Positions 1-8,851 are shown, numbered from the stretch's first letter. The stretch: 22,688 bases of DNA from Candidatus Colicola caccequi (GCA_018065205.1 JAGHTR010000105.1:1-22688), one strand, 5' to 3'. Notes: a model not told the origin generated them from the letters alone. Translations and numbers: made by a program.

Positions 1-50
1 TTTGCATATATGCAAATAAAAATGGCAATTTCGGGTTGAAATTGCCATTT
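1..50. repeat. Direct repeat copy A flanking the proX-like gene
   Basis: About 44 of 50 positions match 634-682, on the other side of the proX-like gene. The shared core has a 16-bp palindrome (1-16), an A-rich stretch, TTCGGGT and a GAAATTGCCATTT tail. In copy B the palindrome carries the -33 box of a minus-strand promoter. Copy A may do the same for a minus-strand gene beyond the left edge, but its -7 box would lie outside the window. Confidence 0.75.
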
Positions 51-52
51 TT
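18..52 (-). terminator. Hairpin downstream of the proX-like gene, probable intrinsic terminator
   Basis: Perfect 14-bp arms (18-31 and 39-52) enclose a 7-nt loop. On the minus strand the second arm runs into a T-rich tail, as in an intrinsic terminator. The stem is AT-rich, and because the structure has A/T runs on both sides it could act in both directions. It lies 36 bp past the proX-like stop. The matching hairpin in copy B (634-682) has decayed. Confidence 0.6.
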
Positions 53-63
53 TAGCTGTTTCT

Positions 64-87
64 CGTCAACGTTTGCGTTTACGTTAA
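64..87 (+). repeat. Period-6 CGTNNN repeat, site 1
   Basis: Four tandem hexamers CGTCAA CGTTTG CGTTTA CGTTAA sit directly against the TAA stop (88-90) of the minus-strand proX-like gene. They belong to the same family as the arrays near 11326, 13835, 18521, 20318 and 20842. Confidence 0.85.
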
Positions 88-600
88 TTAGATCCATTCA
101 ATTTCATTACCTATGGTTGCGAGGTATTTTTCAAACATTTCTTGTGATATGACGATTGTTCCGGTGCAGTCATTAGGGTGAAAGCTGAGAGTTGGTGCGT
201 TTTTTATTTTTTTATCCAGGAACAGTATGACGTGGTGTTGTGTGTCGTTGATTAGTCCGAATGGAGAGACGGAGCCGGGTTCGAGTCCGAGGTATTTATT
301 CATTCTTTCGGGTGAAGCGAAGCTGAGTTTTCCGGGCGCGGCTTTTCCTGCGGCTTGCAGTTGTGTTTTGAGTAGTTGTTCGAGTTCGTGTATATCGAGT
401 TGTTGGTTACAGTCGAAGCAAACGAGGTAGTGTTGGTTACCTTTGTGGTTTCTGAGGAATATGTTTTTGCAGTGCATGCTGCCGTCGTTTCTCCACCAGC
501 GTTGTGCTTCTTCTATTGTTTTTCCTTCGGGGTGATCATATTCGTCGTATGTTATCCCGTTTAGTTGCAGGTAGTTATATACAATCTCTTTCCGTGTCAT
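88..600 (-). CDS. ProX/PrdX-family prolyl-tRNA editing deacylase
   Basis: A 170-residue stand-alone editing domain of the YbaK/ProRS INS superfamily, PrdX (ProXp-ala-like) branch. These cytoplasmic proteins hydrolyse mischarged tRNAPro, typically Ala-tRNAPro, in trans to ProRS. Visible marks are the conserved lysine in CKNIFLR (K45), GSVSPFGLIND around residues 109-119, and a FHPN-x-x-T block near 140-146. Length fits the family. I chose the ATG at 598-600 (MTRKEIV); a longer frame to 714 would run through the promoter and adds residues unlike the family. It is monocistronic: own promoter at 618-649, hexamer repeat straight after the stop, hairpin beyond. Which mischarged amino acid it edits cannot be read from the sequence. 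Confidence 0.9.
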   Translation of the reverse strand: MTRKEIVYNYLQLNGITYDEYDHPEGKTIEEAQRWWRNDGSMHCKNIFLRNHKGNQHYLVCFDCNQQLDIHELEQLLKTQLQAAGKAAPGKLSFASPERMNKYLGLEPGSVSPFGLINDTQHHVILFLDKKIKNAPTLSFHPNDCTGTIVISQEMFEKYLATIGNEIEWI

Positions 601-617
601 AATATTCTTTTGCGCTG

Positions 618-649
618 CAAAGATACACATTTTTTTGCATTTATGCAAA
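618..649 (-). promoter_or_regulatory. Bacteroidota-type promoter of the proX-like gene
   Basis: On the minus strand the -33 TTTG lies at 646-649 and the -7 TATCTTTG (TAnnTTTG) at 618-625, with exactly 20 bp between them. The predicted start near 611 gives a leader of only about 11 nt to the ATG at 600. The -33 box is one half of a 16-bp palindrome, TTTGCATTTATGCAAA, at 634-649. Confidence 0.75.
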
Positions 650-682
650 TAAAAATGCGACTTCGGGTAGAAATTGCCATTT
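634..682. repeat. Direct repeat copy B upstream of the proX-like gene
   Basis: Second copy of the ~50-bp element at 1-50, in the same orientation, with a few substitutions and one single-base indel. The changes destroy the hairpin but keep the 16-bp palindrome that carries the -33 box. Copies A and B bracket a single gene. Confidence 0.75.
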
Positions 683-738
683 CGTTGCCTCTTGTTGTAT
701 CTTCTGCCGGTCACAAAAAAGAGTCCTCAGAACAAGAT

Positions 739-762
739 TTATGTTGCATAGATGCATCATAA
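739..762. other. Imperfect 24-bp palindrome in the comM/proX intergenic region
   Basis: Arms TTATGTTGCAT and ATGCATCATAA are complementary over 11 bp except one position, with a 2-bp centre. It lies about 90 bp upstream of the proX-like promoter and about 100 bp past the comM stop. With no T-run it looks more like an operator or cruciform than a terminator. No function is assigned. Confidence 0.45.
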
Positions 763-778
763 GTTTATGGTCTTATAG

Positions 779-822
779 GAACCGCATAAGAACCCGTTAA
801 GAACCCGTTATAAACCGCTTTA
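779..822. repeat. 11-bp direct repeat array, four units
   Basis: The units are GAACCGCATAA, GAACCCGTTAA, GAACCCGTTAT and AAACCGCTTTA, the middle two nearly identical. The 11-bp period is about one DNA turn, so a protein could bind each unit on the same face. The array lies between comM (stop at 862) and the proX-like promoter. The rest of 683-861 holds only the imperfect palindrome at 739-762; I see no gene in it. Confidence 0.7.
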
Positions 823-861
823 GGTTAGCCAAAGTAGATTGAAAGTGGTGAGAAGGTGACT

Positions 862-2403
862 TTAATTAAATACCGCTTCTCGGTCTAATTGACGGTATGA
901 GATGGCTTCCATAATATGGGGTAGTTGGATGGATTCGCTGCCGGACAAATCTGCAATCGTGCGCGCGACTTTTAGAATACGATCATACGCGCGAGCTGAG
1001 AGGCCTAACGTTTTCATAGCATTTTCTAGTTGCTGGTCGCATTTTGCATCTAAAGCGCAGTACTGATGTACTTGCTTGGATGTCATTTGGGCATTGCAAT
1101 GAATAGCCGTGCCTGCAAAGCGCATTGCTTGTATATGTCGAGCCTTAACAACTCTTTCTCTAATAGAGGCAGACGATTCTCCTGGCTGCATTGATTTGAG
1201 TTGATCATAGGAGACTGCTTGAATGGGAACTTGAATATCAATACGATCTAACAATGGCCCCGATATTTTATCGCGGTAGCGATGAATTTGTCCCGGGGTA
1301 CAAACACAAGGATGAAGAGGATTATTCTCTCCGTAGTGTCCGCAAGGACAAGGGTTCATTGCTGCCACAAGCATGAACGATGCCGGATAATCAATGGCCA
1401 TTTTACTGCGAGCAACGGTAATATGACGATCTTCTAATGGCTGACGTAGTACCTCTAATGTGGCTCTTTTATATTCTGGCAGTTCGTCCAGGAATAGTAC
1501 ACCATTGTGCGCAAGCGAGATTTCTCCTGGATGGGGATTAGAACCTCCTCCGCAAAGGGCAACATCCGTAATGGTATGGTGAGGAGACCGGAAAGGACGA
1601 TGTACGATGAGTGATTGGTTACGTTGCAATAAACCTACTACGGAATGAATTTTAGTGGTCTCTAATGCTTCATCCAATGTAAGGGGAGGAAGAATGGTTG
1701 GTAAACGCTTGGCTATCATTGATTTACCTGCCCCCGGAGGACCAACCATCAGCATGTTATGCCCTCCAGCAGCTGCGACCTCCATTGCACGGCGGACGTT
1801 CTCTTGTCCCCGAACATCGGAGAAATCGATATCAGAAGTGTATGCTGCTTGAGCAAATTCTTCAGCAGCGTTGATATGCAATGGTTGTGAAATGAAAGTG
1901 CCTTCTAAGAAACGAATTACATCAAGAAGGTGATTCATTCCATATACCTCAATGCCTTCCACTACGGCTGCTTCGCGTGCGTTAGCCTCCGGTAAAATTA
2001 TGCCCTTAAATCCCTGTTCTTTAGTCATTAGAGCGATTGGTAAGGCTCCGTGAATAGGTTGAAGACTGCCGTCAAGAGACAACTCTCCTACCATTACATA
2101 ATAGTCCAATAATTTTGTGTTGATCTGCTCTGTAGCCGTTAACATTCCTATGGCCAATGGTAAGTCATAAGACGCTCCTTCTTTTTTGAGGTCGGCCGGA
2201 GACATATTAATCGTAAGGGCACGACGGGGTGTATTGAGTCCGTTGACTTGTATTGCCGCAAAGATGCGGTCATGAGACTCCTTGACGGCGTTGTCAGGTA
2301 GTCCGACTAAAGAGAAATCGTAGCCGCTGGTAGCGTGCACCTCAACTGTAATGAGGGCTGCATTGATGCCTTGTAGGGCTGCTGTGTAGCATTTTATTAG
2401 CAT
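862..2403 (-). CDS. comM: ComM/YifB family AAA+ ATPase (Mg-chelatase-like)
   Basis: A 513-residue member of the YifB/ComM family. ComM is known as a hexameric branch-migration helicase that helps integrate DNA taken up by natural transformation; YifB homologues are also widespread in non-competent bacteria. Domains in order: N-terminal ChlI/Lon-like domain (about 1-170), AAA+ core with Walker A GPPGAGKS (221-228) and Walker B VLFLDE (302-307), a four-cysteine stretch (C352, C354, C366, C368) that may bind zinc, LDRID near 385, and a C-terminal Mg-chelatase domain. Length is normal. The ATG at 2401-2403 lies 5 bp after the tamB stop, so it is probably the last gene of the minus-strand cluster. 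I see no clear terminator after it. No other competence gene is in the window, so the role is inferred from the family. Confidence 0.95.
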   Translation of the reverse strand: MLIKCYTAALQGINAALITVEVHATSGYDFSLVGLPDNAVKESHDRIFAAIQVNGLNTPRRALTINMSPADLKKEGASYDLPLAIGMLTATEQINTKLLDYYVMVGELSLDGSLQPIHGALPIALMTKEQGFKGIILPEANAREAAVVEGIEVYGMNHLLDVIRFLEGTFISQPLHINAAEEFAQAAYTSDIDFSDVRGQENVRRAMEVAAAGGHNMLMVGPPGAGKSMIAKRLPTILPPLTLDEALETTKIHSVVGLLQRNQSLIVHRPFRSPHHTITDVALCGGGSNPHPGEISLAHNGVLFLDELPEYKRATLEVLRQPLEDRHITVARSKMAIDYPASFMLVAAMNPCPCGHYGENNPLHPCVCTPGQIHRYRDKISGPLLDRIDIQVPIQAVSYDQLKSMQPGESSASIRERVVKARHIQAMRFAGTAIHCNAQMTSKQVHQYCALDAKCDQQLENAMKTLGLSARAYDRILKVARTIADLSGSESIQLPHIMEAISYRQLDREAVFN

Positions 2404-2408
2404 GGTGT

Positions 2409-5400
2409 TTACTTTTTACTTTTTGGAGATTTGGATTTGGTTGGGGATTGGGCGGATTGGCGTTGTTCGCGGAGTTGTTGGCGGATAGCGCGGCGGCGTT
2501 TGGCATCGCCCGGATTGAAGTCATGACGGAAGATGAGACCGACGCCCTCCTGCATATTAGCCTGCTTCATGGAGTACTTATCCACCGAATGGGTATAGAC
2601 CTTAGCACGGAGTTTACCGTTCTTAGTGAGTTCATACTCGATATCAGCATCCCCAAAGAAAGGACGATCAGACAAGTCATTATACCGATAACCTACATTA
2701 CCATTGATAGTGAGACGATCAACAGGTTGGAGCTGGATATTAGCTTCGTACTCATACGACGAATTAGATTGCAGGTTATCCGAGCGCACATTAAAGCCGA
2801 AGGACACGACATCCGTGAGTTTACTGAGCCACGAGTTAATCTGTCCCGTCACAGTAGAGGACAACAGGCTATACGCCTCGCCACTGCCGCCACCGGATGT
2901 AGCCGTGCGGATATACTCGGGCGTGAAGAAACGATTGAACGCCAGCAGATAGATGACCTGACGCATGAGCATAGATTCCGTATTGATGACCGCATATATC
3001 TGGGCAGAGACGGACTCCTCCGTCTGCGGGAACTCGATACCGAACGAGAAAGTAGGATTATCGAAATTACCTTGCATCTTAATCACGCAGTCCACAGGGA
3101 TGGACGAGCGCGACGTAATCGTAGAGGCATCGGCGCCGAAGAGGTCCTTAAGTGAGGCCGTGCAGCGATACCGCGCCGTTATATTGAGTTCAGGATTAAG
3201 CGGATCGCCCGACCAAGTCACCGTTGAGCCTTCGGCAATAGCGAACTCACGTCGCACTATATTAGCAATGGAGTAGGAGAAAGTGCCGGACTGAAGGGCA
3301 ATCGAGCCGAGCAGTTGGATATCGCCTGTATTAGTATGCATAGTGAGCGCGATGGATCCTTCGCCCCGACCTACTACGCCATCGCCGTTATGGGCGTTCA
3401 TGAGCAGATGGACCTTAGCCAACGGAGTGAGGTCGATATTGAAGCGCAGATGGACGGGTGTAGAGGGCACGATGACAGGTTCGGGAGCCGGAGCGGTTGC
3501 CGTATCGGTTATTACAGGATGATTAGCCGAACGGAAGATGATGAAGTCCGAATTAGTGGCGGACGAAGCGGAAGAGGTAGTGAGGAAGAAGTCCGTGCCT
3601 TCGGTAGCCATCGCATCCACATCGACATTGACCTCCTGTCCGCCATAGATATGCACCTTACCCGAGGCGTACGCCTTACCGTAGTACATCCGGTCCTCGG
3701 TAGCAGACATATCAAACCCGAGCAGGTTACGGCAGCGTACATTGAGGTCAAAACGGATATCCTGGAAATTATCATGAGTGACAGCTCCATCTAAGGTAGC
3801 CGAATGGCCATCCTTGTCATAGAGACGTATATGATTGAAGGCAATGGAGGTGGTATCCAGCACGATGGTATCGGTGAGCGAATAGGTGCACCCCGTGAAC
3901 GGCACGGTTATATGGGCATCCTTAGCCAGGACTTGCGCCGTAACGAACGTATGCAGTTTCCATCCAAAGACATGAATACGTCCATAGCCCTCGCCGTCGA
4001 TATCGTTGATGATACCTTGGGTCCAGTGATTGATGAGGGACAGCGGTGCACCGTTAGCATCTATATTGAGTTCCCAATAGGTGGGCTTGGTTTCTACATG
4101 TCCCTGCACAGTAGCCACCGGCACGGAATCGCGTTGGGCTATGCCGTCAATAAGGATATGGTTAGTGAGCGAATCCAAAGTAGCGGTAGCGGTGACGCGA
4201 CCTAAGTCGGCACCATTGATATACCCATGCGGCATGGATACGGATGCCTCGAACTGAGTACGATCATCCTGGCGGAACAGATGTACCCATCCCGACACGG
4301 CACCCTGTATATCCACGGCATTGAGAACAGCCGTAGCGGACAGGAAATAGCCTAATTGGATATCCTGCAAGTCAATCTTAACGGTATCGTTAGGGTTATT
4401 GGATATAGCGCCATTGACGGCAATGGATTGGTCGGTGGTATAGAGGTGCATGTGATTGATGAGCCATGTTGTATCTGCAGCCGTATAGATGAGTTCAGAC
4501 TCATCCATGGACCACTCCTTAACGCCCAAGTCGAAGTGCGTAGGCAGCACATGGGTATGCATGCGTAGGTTATTATCCTCGTCCCGAGCAAAGGCGGCTA
4601 CGCAGGCTATATCGTCATTGAAGTCCAGCGAGTCCATAGGAGTGAGCAGGAAGGATAGGGCTACCGTATCATGACGGGCGGTCATATCCACCATATAGGT
4701 GAGACTATCAATCTGCAGTCGTGTAGAGTCCTGCTCCCGTATATGTTGATTAGTCGTGGCATGGAAGGTAAAGGTGCGGTCGGGTGTATCATTGGTGACG
4801 GAGAGGGCGATGCTGTCGTAACTGAAATTGCCGGCATGGATAACGGGCAAGTGCGCAGTAAGCCAGTACACACTATCCGGTTCATTGATCAGTCCGTCTA
4901 TGACCAGACTATCCGGGATGACCATTTGTGTATTGGTGAAGACGTGCAGCAAGTCGGTGAGGGCATTGCATTGGACATGCAGTTGGAGTTGCTGGTCCGC
5001 GGGTTGGATGCCGGATGCAGGCACTAAGGACGGCAGCACCTCGTGCGCATATCTGATCATAGCCCCCGGCACATTGCTCCAAGGCATGGTACCGGATATG
5101 TCCGCCTCTAAGACAGGCGATTCAATGGTAAGCAGATGCAGCGAGTCGTACGAGGCTGTTATGTCGGCATAAGGTATGATAAGTTGATGATGCGGTCCAG
5201 TAAGGGATAGGGAGTCGATATGAATCGTTCCTATGCTATGCTGAAGGAGGTTACTATCCAGAGGAGCCTGCCAGTGCGCCGTCATGTTGGTGCTGACCGA
5301 CAGTCGTGTTACGGAGTCGGTATTGAATAGTCGTTCGGTGACGAGTGCCGGCAATGCTGCCGTCATATCCATGATGAGCGAGTCGGCTATGGAGCCTTGT

Positions 5401-6614
5401 GCGGCGATGTTGCAGTCTAATTGAGGCGACTGCGCTTGTGCCGATGCCGTATATATGAGTTGCAGCGGTTGGTTTGCATCGTACGAGCCCTCTGCCGAAG
5501 CCGTTACGCGGAGTGGCGGCAGTTGGACGTTATCCACGAAACGCGATAAGCGGAGCGAACGGGAGGAGGCACGGAGGGTGTAGTTGAGTGTTGAGTGTTG
5601 AGAGGTGAGAGTTGAGTGTTGAGAGGTGAGCGTGGTGTCGATTAGTGTGGTGTCGGAGTTCATATCCATTGCCACATCGGTTTGTATAGTGCCGAGGGCG
5701 GTGCGTAGGGCACCGAGTAGGGTGATGTGTTGGTTATGGAAAGTGAGTTGTCCTTGGTAGTGGACATTACCTAACTGTCTCAACGCATCGGGAGGAGTCA
5801 TGGGACGACGCAGGATATCCGATGCCAGTCCATAGGCGGTGACGGCATTGGCGGATAGGTCGTCGCAAGTGATATGAGCGTACAGGCTATCCTTGTTGGT
5901 AGGATGTAGCACTTGGATATGTCCGCGGAAGATGCTCTTGTTGCGATAGACGAGTTGGATTTGGTCCGCGTAGATGGAGTCCAAGGAGCCATGCAGTTGT
6001 GTTTCTACGTATCCGTCCACTCCGGATGTGGATGCTTTGACGGTTATCTGCTGCACTTTAGCCACCGGTCCTGTTGCCTTAGGATCCATGGTCAGGCTCC
6101 ATTGCGTAGTGAGTCCATTGACGACTACGTCGCGGTCCGATGGCCGATGGATATAGTGCATCCGTGCTTGTCGGATGGCTATGTCTTGCAGGTCAATAGC
6201 ATACGGCAGGGGTTGTGAGGAAGAAGAAGCGAGGGAGCGTAAGAAGTCGGCATTGGTGCCTGTACTATCTTGGACGAGTCGTATGTAAGGTTGTGTAAGA
6301 ATGATAGAAGGGAAGGCGAGGACGCTGTCACGCAACGCCATGATGTTCCATTCCGCTTGCAAGGATGGCACGTAAAGGAGGGTATCGGATTGTTGGTCAC
6401 TGATATAGACTCCGGACACGGTGAGTTTAGACGGCAGGTCCCAATAGAGATGGTCAATGCTGACTTGTGCTTGCAGTTTTTCGCTTAGATGCTCTGTCAC
6501 ATAGTTCACTATCCATCCTTGCACTCGTTCCGAGCGGATGGCGTACCATGCTCCGCCGATCGTGAGTACGATGAGCATCAGCAGGACGGTGAATATGATG
6601 ATAAAGCGTTTCAT
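2409..6614 (-). CDS. tamB: TamB-like translocation/assembly module protein (DUF490)
   Basis: A 1401-residue AsmA/TamB-type protein. An N-terminal membrane anchor (about residues 4-27) is followed by a very long repetitive beta-rich region that should span the periplasm as a lipid- or protein-conducting groove, and a C-terminal DUF490 domain (about 1050-1360). The tail is very basic and Lys/Ser-rich. TamB proteins bridge inner and outer membranes and are linked to outer-membrane protein assembly and phospholipid transport; no TamA or TamL partner is encoded here. Its ATG overlaps the truA stop (ATGA), showing translational coupling. A 49-bp period-7 repeat at 5582-5630 codes residues 329-345, a Ser/Thr/Gln-rich segment between beta repeats. 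G+C is higher than in the flanking repeats but in line with the neighbours. Confidence 0.92.
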   Translation of the reverse strand: MKRFIIIFTVLLMLIVLTIGGAWYAIRSERVQGWIVNYVTEHLSEKLQAQVSIDHLYWDLPSKLTVSGVYISDQQSDTLLYVPSLQAEWNIMALRDSVLAFPSIILTQPYIRLVQDSTGTNADFLRSLASSSSQPLPYAIDLQDIAIRQARMHYIHRPSDRDVVVNGLTTQWSLTMDPKATGPVAKVQQITVKASTSGVDGYVETQLHGSLDSIYADQIQLVYRNKSIFRGHIQVLHPTNKDSLYAHITCDDLSANAVTAYGLASDILRRPMTPPDALRQLGNVHYQGQLTFHNQHITLLGALRTALGTIQTDVAMDMNSDTTLIDTTLTSQHSTLTSQHSTLNYTLRASSRSLRLSRFVDNVQLPPLRVTASAEGSYDANQPLQLIYTASAQAQSPQLDCNIAAQGSIADSLIMDMTAALPALVTERLFNTDSVTRLSVSTNMTAHWQAPLDSNLLQHSIGTIHIDSLSLTGPHHQLIIPYADITASYDSLHLLTIESPVLEADISGTMPWSNVPGAMIRYAHEVLPSLVPASGIQPADQQLQLHVQCNALTDLLHVFTNTQMVIPDSLVIDGLINEPDSVYWLTAHLPVIHAGNFSYDSIALSVTNDTPDRTFTFHATTNQHIREQDSTRLQIDSLTYMVDMTARHDTVALSFLLTPMDSLDFNDDIACVAAFARDEDNNLRMHTHVLPTHFDLGVKEWSMDESELIYTAADTTWLINHMHLYTTDQSIAVNGAISNNPNDTVKIDLQDIQLGYFLSATAVLNAVDIQGAVSGWVHLFRQDDRTQFEASVSMPHGYINGADLGRVTATATLDSLTNHILIDGIAQRDSVPVATVQGHVETKPTYWELNIDANGAPLSLINHWTQGIINDIDGEGYGRIHVFGWKLHTFVTAQVLAKDAHITVPFTGCTYSLTDTIVLDTTSIAFNHIRLYDKDGHSATLDGAVTHDNFQDIRFDLNVRCRNLLGFDMSATEDRMYYGKAYASGKVHIYGGQEVNVDVDAMATEGTDFFLTTSSASSATNSDFIIFRSANHPVITDTATAPAPEPVIVPSTPVHLRFNIDLTPLAKVHLLMNAHNGDGVVGRGEGSIALTMHTNTGDIQLLGSIALQSGTFSYSIANIVRREFAIAEGSTVTWSGDPLNPELNITARYRCTASLKDLFGADASTITSRSSIPVDCVIKMQGNFDNPTFSFGIEFPQTEESVSAQIYAVINTESMLMRQVIYLLAFNRFFTPEYIRTATSGGGSGEAYSLLSSTVTGQINSWLSKLTDVVSFGFNVRSDNLQSNSSYEYEANIQLQPVDRLTINGNVGYRYNDLSDRPFFGDADIEYELTKNGKLRAKVYTHSVDKYSMKQANMQEGVGLIFRHDFNPGDAKRRRAIRQQLREQRQSAQSPTKSKSPKSKK
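5582..5630. repeat. Period-7 repeat inside tamB, seven units
   Basis: Seven back-to-back heptamers on the + strand: AGTTGAG, TGTTGAG, TGTTGAG, AGGTGAG, AGTTGAG, TGTTGAG, AGGTGAG. This also makes a near-perfect 21-bp (7-codon) repeat, TLTSQHS-type in the protein. 49 bp is not a multiple of three, yet the tamB frame is open on both sides. Confidence 0.9.
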
Positions 6615-7363
6615 GAGTGAATCGTATCGGGATAGGTTATGTTAGTGAGGAACAATCCCTGTGGTGGTGCGGATTGTCCGGCTTGGCATCGGTTAAGGGA
6701 AGCGATGATGTCATCCCATTGTTGGATAGTTATCTTATGTCGTCCCACTTCGAATAGTGTACCAACGATAGCTCGTACCATATTGCGCAGGAATCGGTCG
6801 GCGGTGATAGTGAAGACGGCGTGTCCATCGTCGGTGGCGGTCCATTCGGCATGCGTGATGGTGCAGTATGTGGTTTTGACATCGGTATGTAGTTTGCAGA
6901 ACGAAGCGAAGTCATGTCGTCCCATTAGGTGGGTTGCTGCTTCGTTCATAAGTGCGTAATCAAGTCCCGGAGCGACATAGGTAGATTGATTGATATCAAA
7001 TGGCGATTTATGTTCGACGATGCGGTACTGATAGGTGCGTGCGAGTGCCGAGAAGCGTGCATGCGCATCATCGGTGACGGGATAGATAGAGCGTATAGCG
7101 ATTGAGTCGGGCAGTAGGGCATTGAGTCGTGCCACGAGGTTAGTGATTTCTATAGACAGGGGTTCGTTCATGTCCCAATGTGCCACCATCGATAGGGCGT
7201 GTACTCCGGCATCGGTTCGTCCCGCGAAGGTGAGGGCGATAGGCTGCCGCAGTATAGTGGTGAATGTTTCCTCCATCACTTGCTGCACTGTTATCCCGTT
7301 AGGTTGGGTTTGCGAACCATGGAAGGGAGTGCCGTTATATATGAAGTTGACGAAGTAGCGCAT
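6611..7363 (-). CDS. truA: tRNA pseudouridine(38-40) synthase TruA
   Basis: A 250-residue TruA, which isomerises uridines 38, 39 and 40 in the anticodon stem-loop of many tRNAs. The catalytic aspartate is D51 in GRTDAGVHAL. Other TruA marks are the N-terminal start (RYFVNFIYNGTPFHGSQ), FSALARTYQYRI near the middle, and FLRNMVRAIVGTL in the C-terminal half. Length is typical. The ATG at 7361-7363 gives the family N-terminus exactly and overlaps the end of the flippase gene by 29 bp; the stop overlaps the tamB ATG. Both overlaps argue for co-transcription and translational coupling. Confidence 0.96.
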   Translation of the reverse strand: MRYFVNFIYNGTPFHGSQTQPNGITVQQVMEETFTTILRQPIALTFAGRTDAGVHALSMVAHWDMNEPLSIEITNLVARLNALLPDSIAIRSIYPVTDDAHARFSALARTYQYRIVEHKSPFDINQSTYVAPGLDYALMNEAATHLMGRHDFASFCKLHTDVKTTYCTITHAEWTATDDGHAVFTITADRFLRNMVRAIVGTLFEVGRHKITIQQWDDIIASLNRCQAGQSAPPQGLFLTNITYPDTIHS

Positions 7364-8822
7364 GCAGTTCAGGAGATAAGTGTGTGATATGAACGATATA
7401 TAGTCCTCCGCCCATCAGGATGATGCTGCGCACGATAGCACTGAGGGGGATGTTCCAAGAGGCAAATGCGTAAGCGAGGATGTAGTTGAGGGCGAAGATG
7501 ATAAGGAGCAAGAGAACGATGTATAGGTGTTGACGGCAGAAGGGACGGGTATGGGTGACCAGGCTGACCACTGTTATGACTAAGGCGTAGTATATCAGGT
7601 CGGATAGGAGAGTAGCGGCAGCAGCCCCTTCCATGCCATAGACAGGAATGAGTGCATTATTGAGCAGCAGTGCTGCGATGGTTAGAACGAGTGAGTTGAG
7701 TAAGGACAGGGCATAGAATTTAGAGTAGGAGAGGGTAGGCAGGAATATATTAAACGAAGCCACTACTAACTGACCAATGCCCAATAAGAGCACTACTTGT
7801 CGTGCTACAGCGTATGTGGCGCCATTAGGCAGAACGAGGAAGATGAGGTCGATGTTAATCCATATAGCCAGTAGTATGAATCCGCCGATTAGCATGAGGT
7901 TGGTGGAGGCTTGGTTGAGTAGTCGTTGTATAGTGGGTATGTTGTTTTCTTTGATAGCGGTTGCCAGTTCAGGTTGGGTGATAGCAATGACGGATCGGTA
8001 GGGAATAGAGACCATTACGGCTATGTAGGTAGCAATTGCAAATATACCGGTGTAACTGAGTCCCATCTGTGCGGTGATGAAGAAAGACGACAGGGTAGGA
8101 GCCAGTACGGAGGTGATAGCCGTGACGATTAGGAAGAGGGTATAGAGGATGTATGAGCGCACCACGTCGTGGTGTTCATGCAGGTAGGTGAGGTCCGGGC
8201 AGAAGAGGTTACTGATTGGTCTTGGAGTGATGACGATGAGGTAGATGATGTTAATAAGTGCAGCAATCGCATAGGTGCCGCAAATAGCCCATACCATGCT
8301 GTCTAATGAGATGGTGTGGAAAGCATAGAGCAGATAAGCGATTAGTAGCGATAGTCGCACTACCACTTCGCGCACAAAGCGGGGCATGACGATATGGGAA
8401 AGGACGTTCGCGTTGGTCTCGAAGATGGTCTGGTAGAGCAAGAAGAACGAGATAGGCAGTACCAGGTAGTAGTACGATATGAACAGGGGCGATTTATCGC
8501 CAAAGAAGTGCGAGAGGGGTTCGTGTAGGATGCAGTACAGTGCACCAAATAGTATAAAACCGATGAGCGGTACGAGGGTAGTCCAGAAGAAAGCTCCGTG
8601 ACTGCGTTCCATGTATGGGAAGTAACGGAAGGCGGCTGAGGATGTACCTAATTGTGCTAAACCTACGAATAGTGTAGCGGCATCAATGAGCACTCGTGCC
8701 AACCCTATTTCCTCGGAAGTGAGGAAACGGGTCAGTACGAAGAACGTTGTGACGAATCCGATGGCCACGCCTATATAGGTGACCATCGTGCCTTTGATAC
8801 TTTGTTTAGTTATTTCGCCCAT
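7335..8822 (-). CDS. Polysaccharide/lipid-linked oligosaccharide flippase (Wzx/MOP superfamily)
   Basis: A 495-residue integral membrane protein with about 14 predicted helices, starting with the basic amphipathic N-terminus common in Bacteroidales 'lipopolysaccharide biosynthesis proteins' (MGEITKQSIKGTMVTYIG) and an early glycine-rich helix pair. Members flip undecaprenyl-linked sugar units across the inner membrane. The substrate cannot be told: no glycosyltransferase genes lie nearby. It is one of two flippase genes in this cluster (the other at 11346-12779); the two share overall plan but little identity, so they are unlikely to be a recent duplication. It follows the FKBP lipoprotein gene in transcription order, separated from it by 42 bp that hold a small hairpin, and overlaps truA. 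Confidence 0.82.
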   Translation of the reverse strand: MGEITKQSIKGTMVTYIGVAIGFVTTFFVLTRFLTSEEIGLARVLIDAATLFVGLAQLGTSSAAFRYFPYMERSHGAFFWTTLVPLIGFILFGALYCILHEPLSHFFGDKSPLFISYYYLVLPISFFLLYQTIFETNANVLSHIVMPRFVREVVVRLSLLIAYLLYAFHTISLDSMVWAICGTYAIAALINIIYLIVITPRPISNLFCPDLTYLHEHHDVVRSYILYTLFLIVTAITSVLAPTLSSFFITAQMGLSYTGIFAIATYIAVMVSIPYRSVIAITQPELATAIKENNIPTIQRLLNQASTNLMLIGGFILLAIWINIDLIFLVLPNGATYAVARQVVLLLGIGQLVVASFNIFLPTLSYSKFYALSLLNSLVLTIAALLLNNALIPVYGMEGAAAATLLSDLIYYALVITVVSLVTHTRPFCRQHLYIVLLLLIIFALNYILAYAFASWNIPLSAIVRSIILMGGGLYIVHITHLSPELHALLRQLHI

Positions 8823-8851
8823 AGGGATTGACTAGTTGTGATTTATTTGGT

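Noticed and set aside
601..714. N-terminal extension of the proX-like protein to an ATG at 714
   Set aside because: The TTTG/TAnnTTTG promoter at 618-649 lies inside it and the family start is MTRKEIV at 600.
2448..3155. Long open frame (about 235 codons) antisense to tamB, with several others at 3315-4205 and 4671-5027
   Set aside because: They are mirrors of the strongly biased tamB codons; the products are Arg/Ile/Asp-rich with no family features, and tamB on the other strand is clear.
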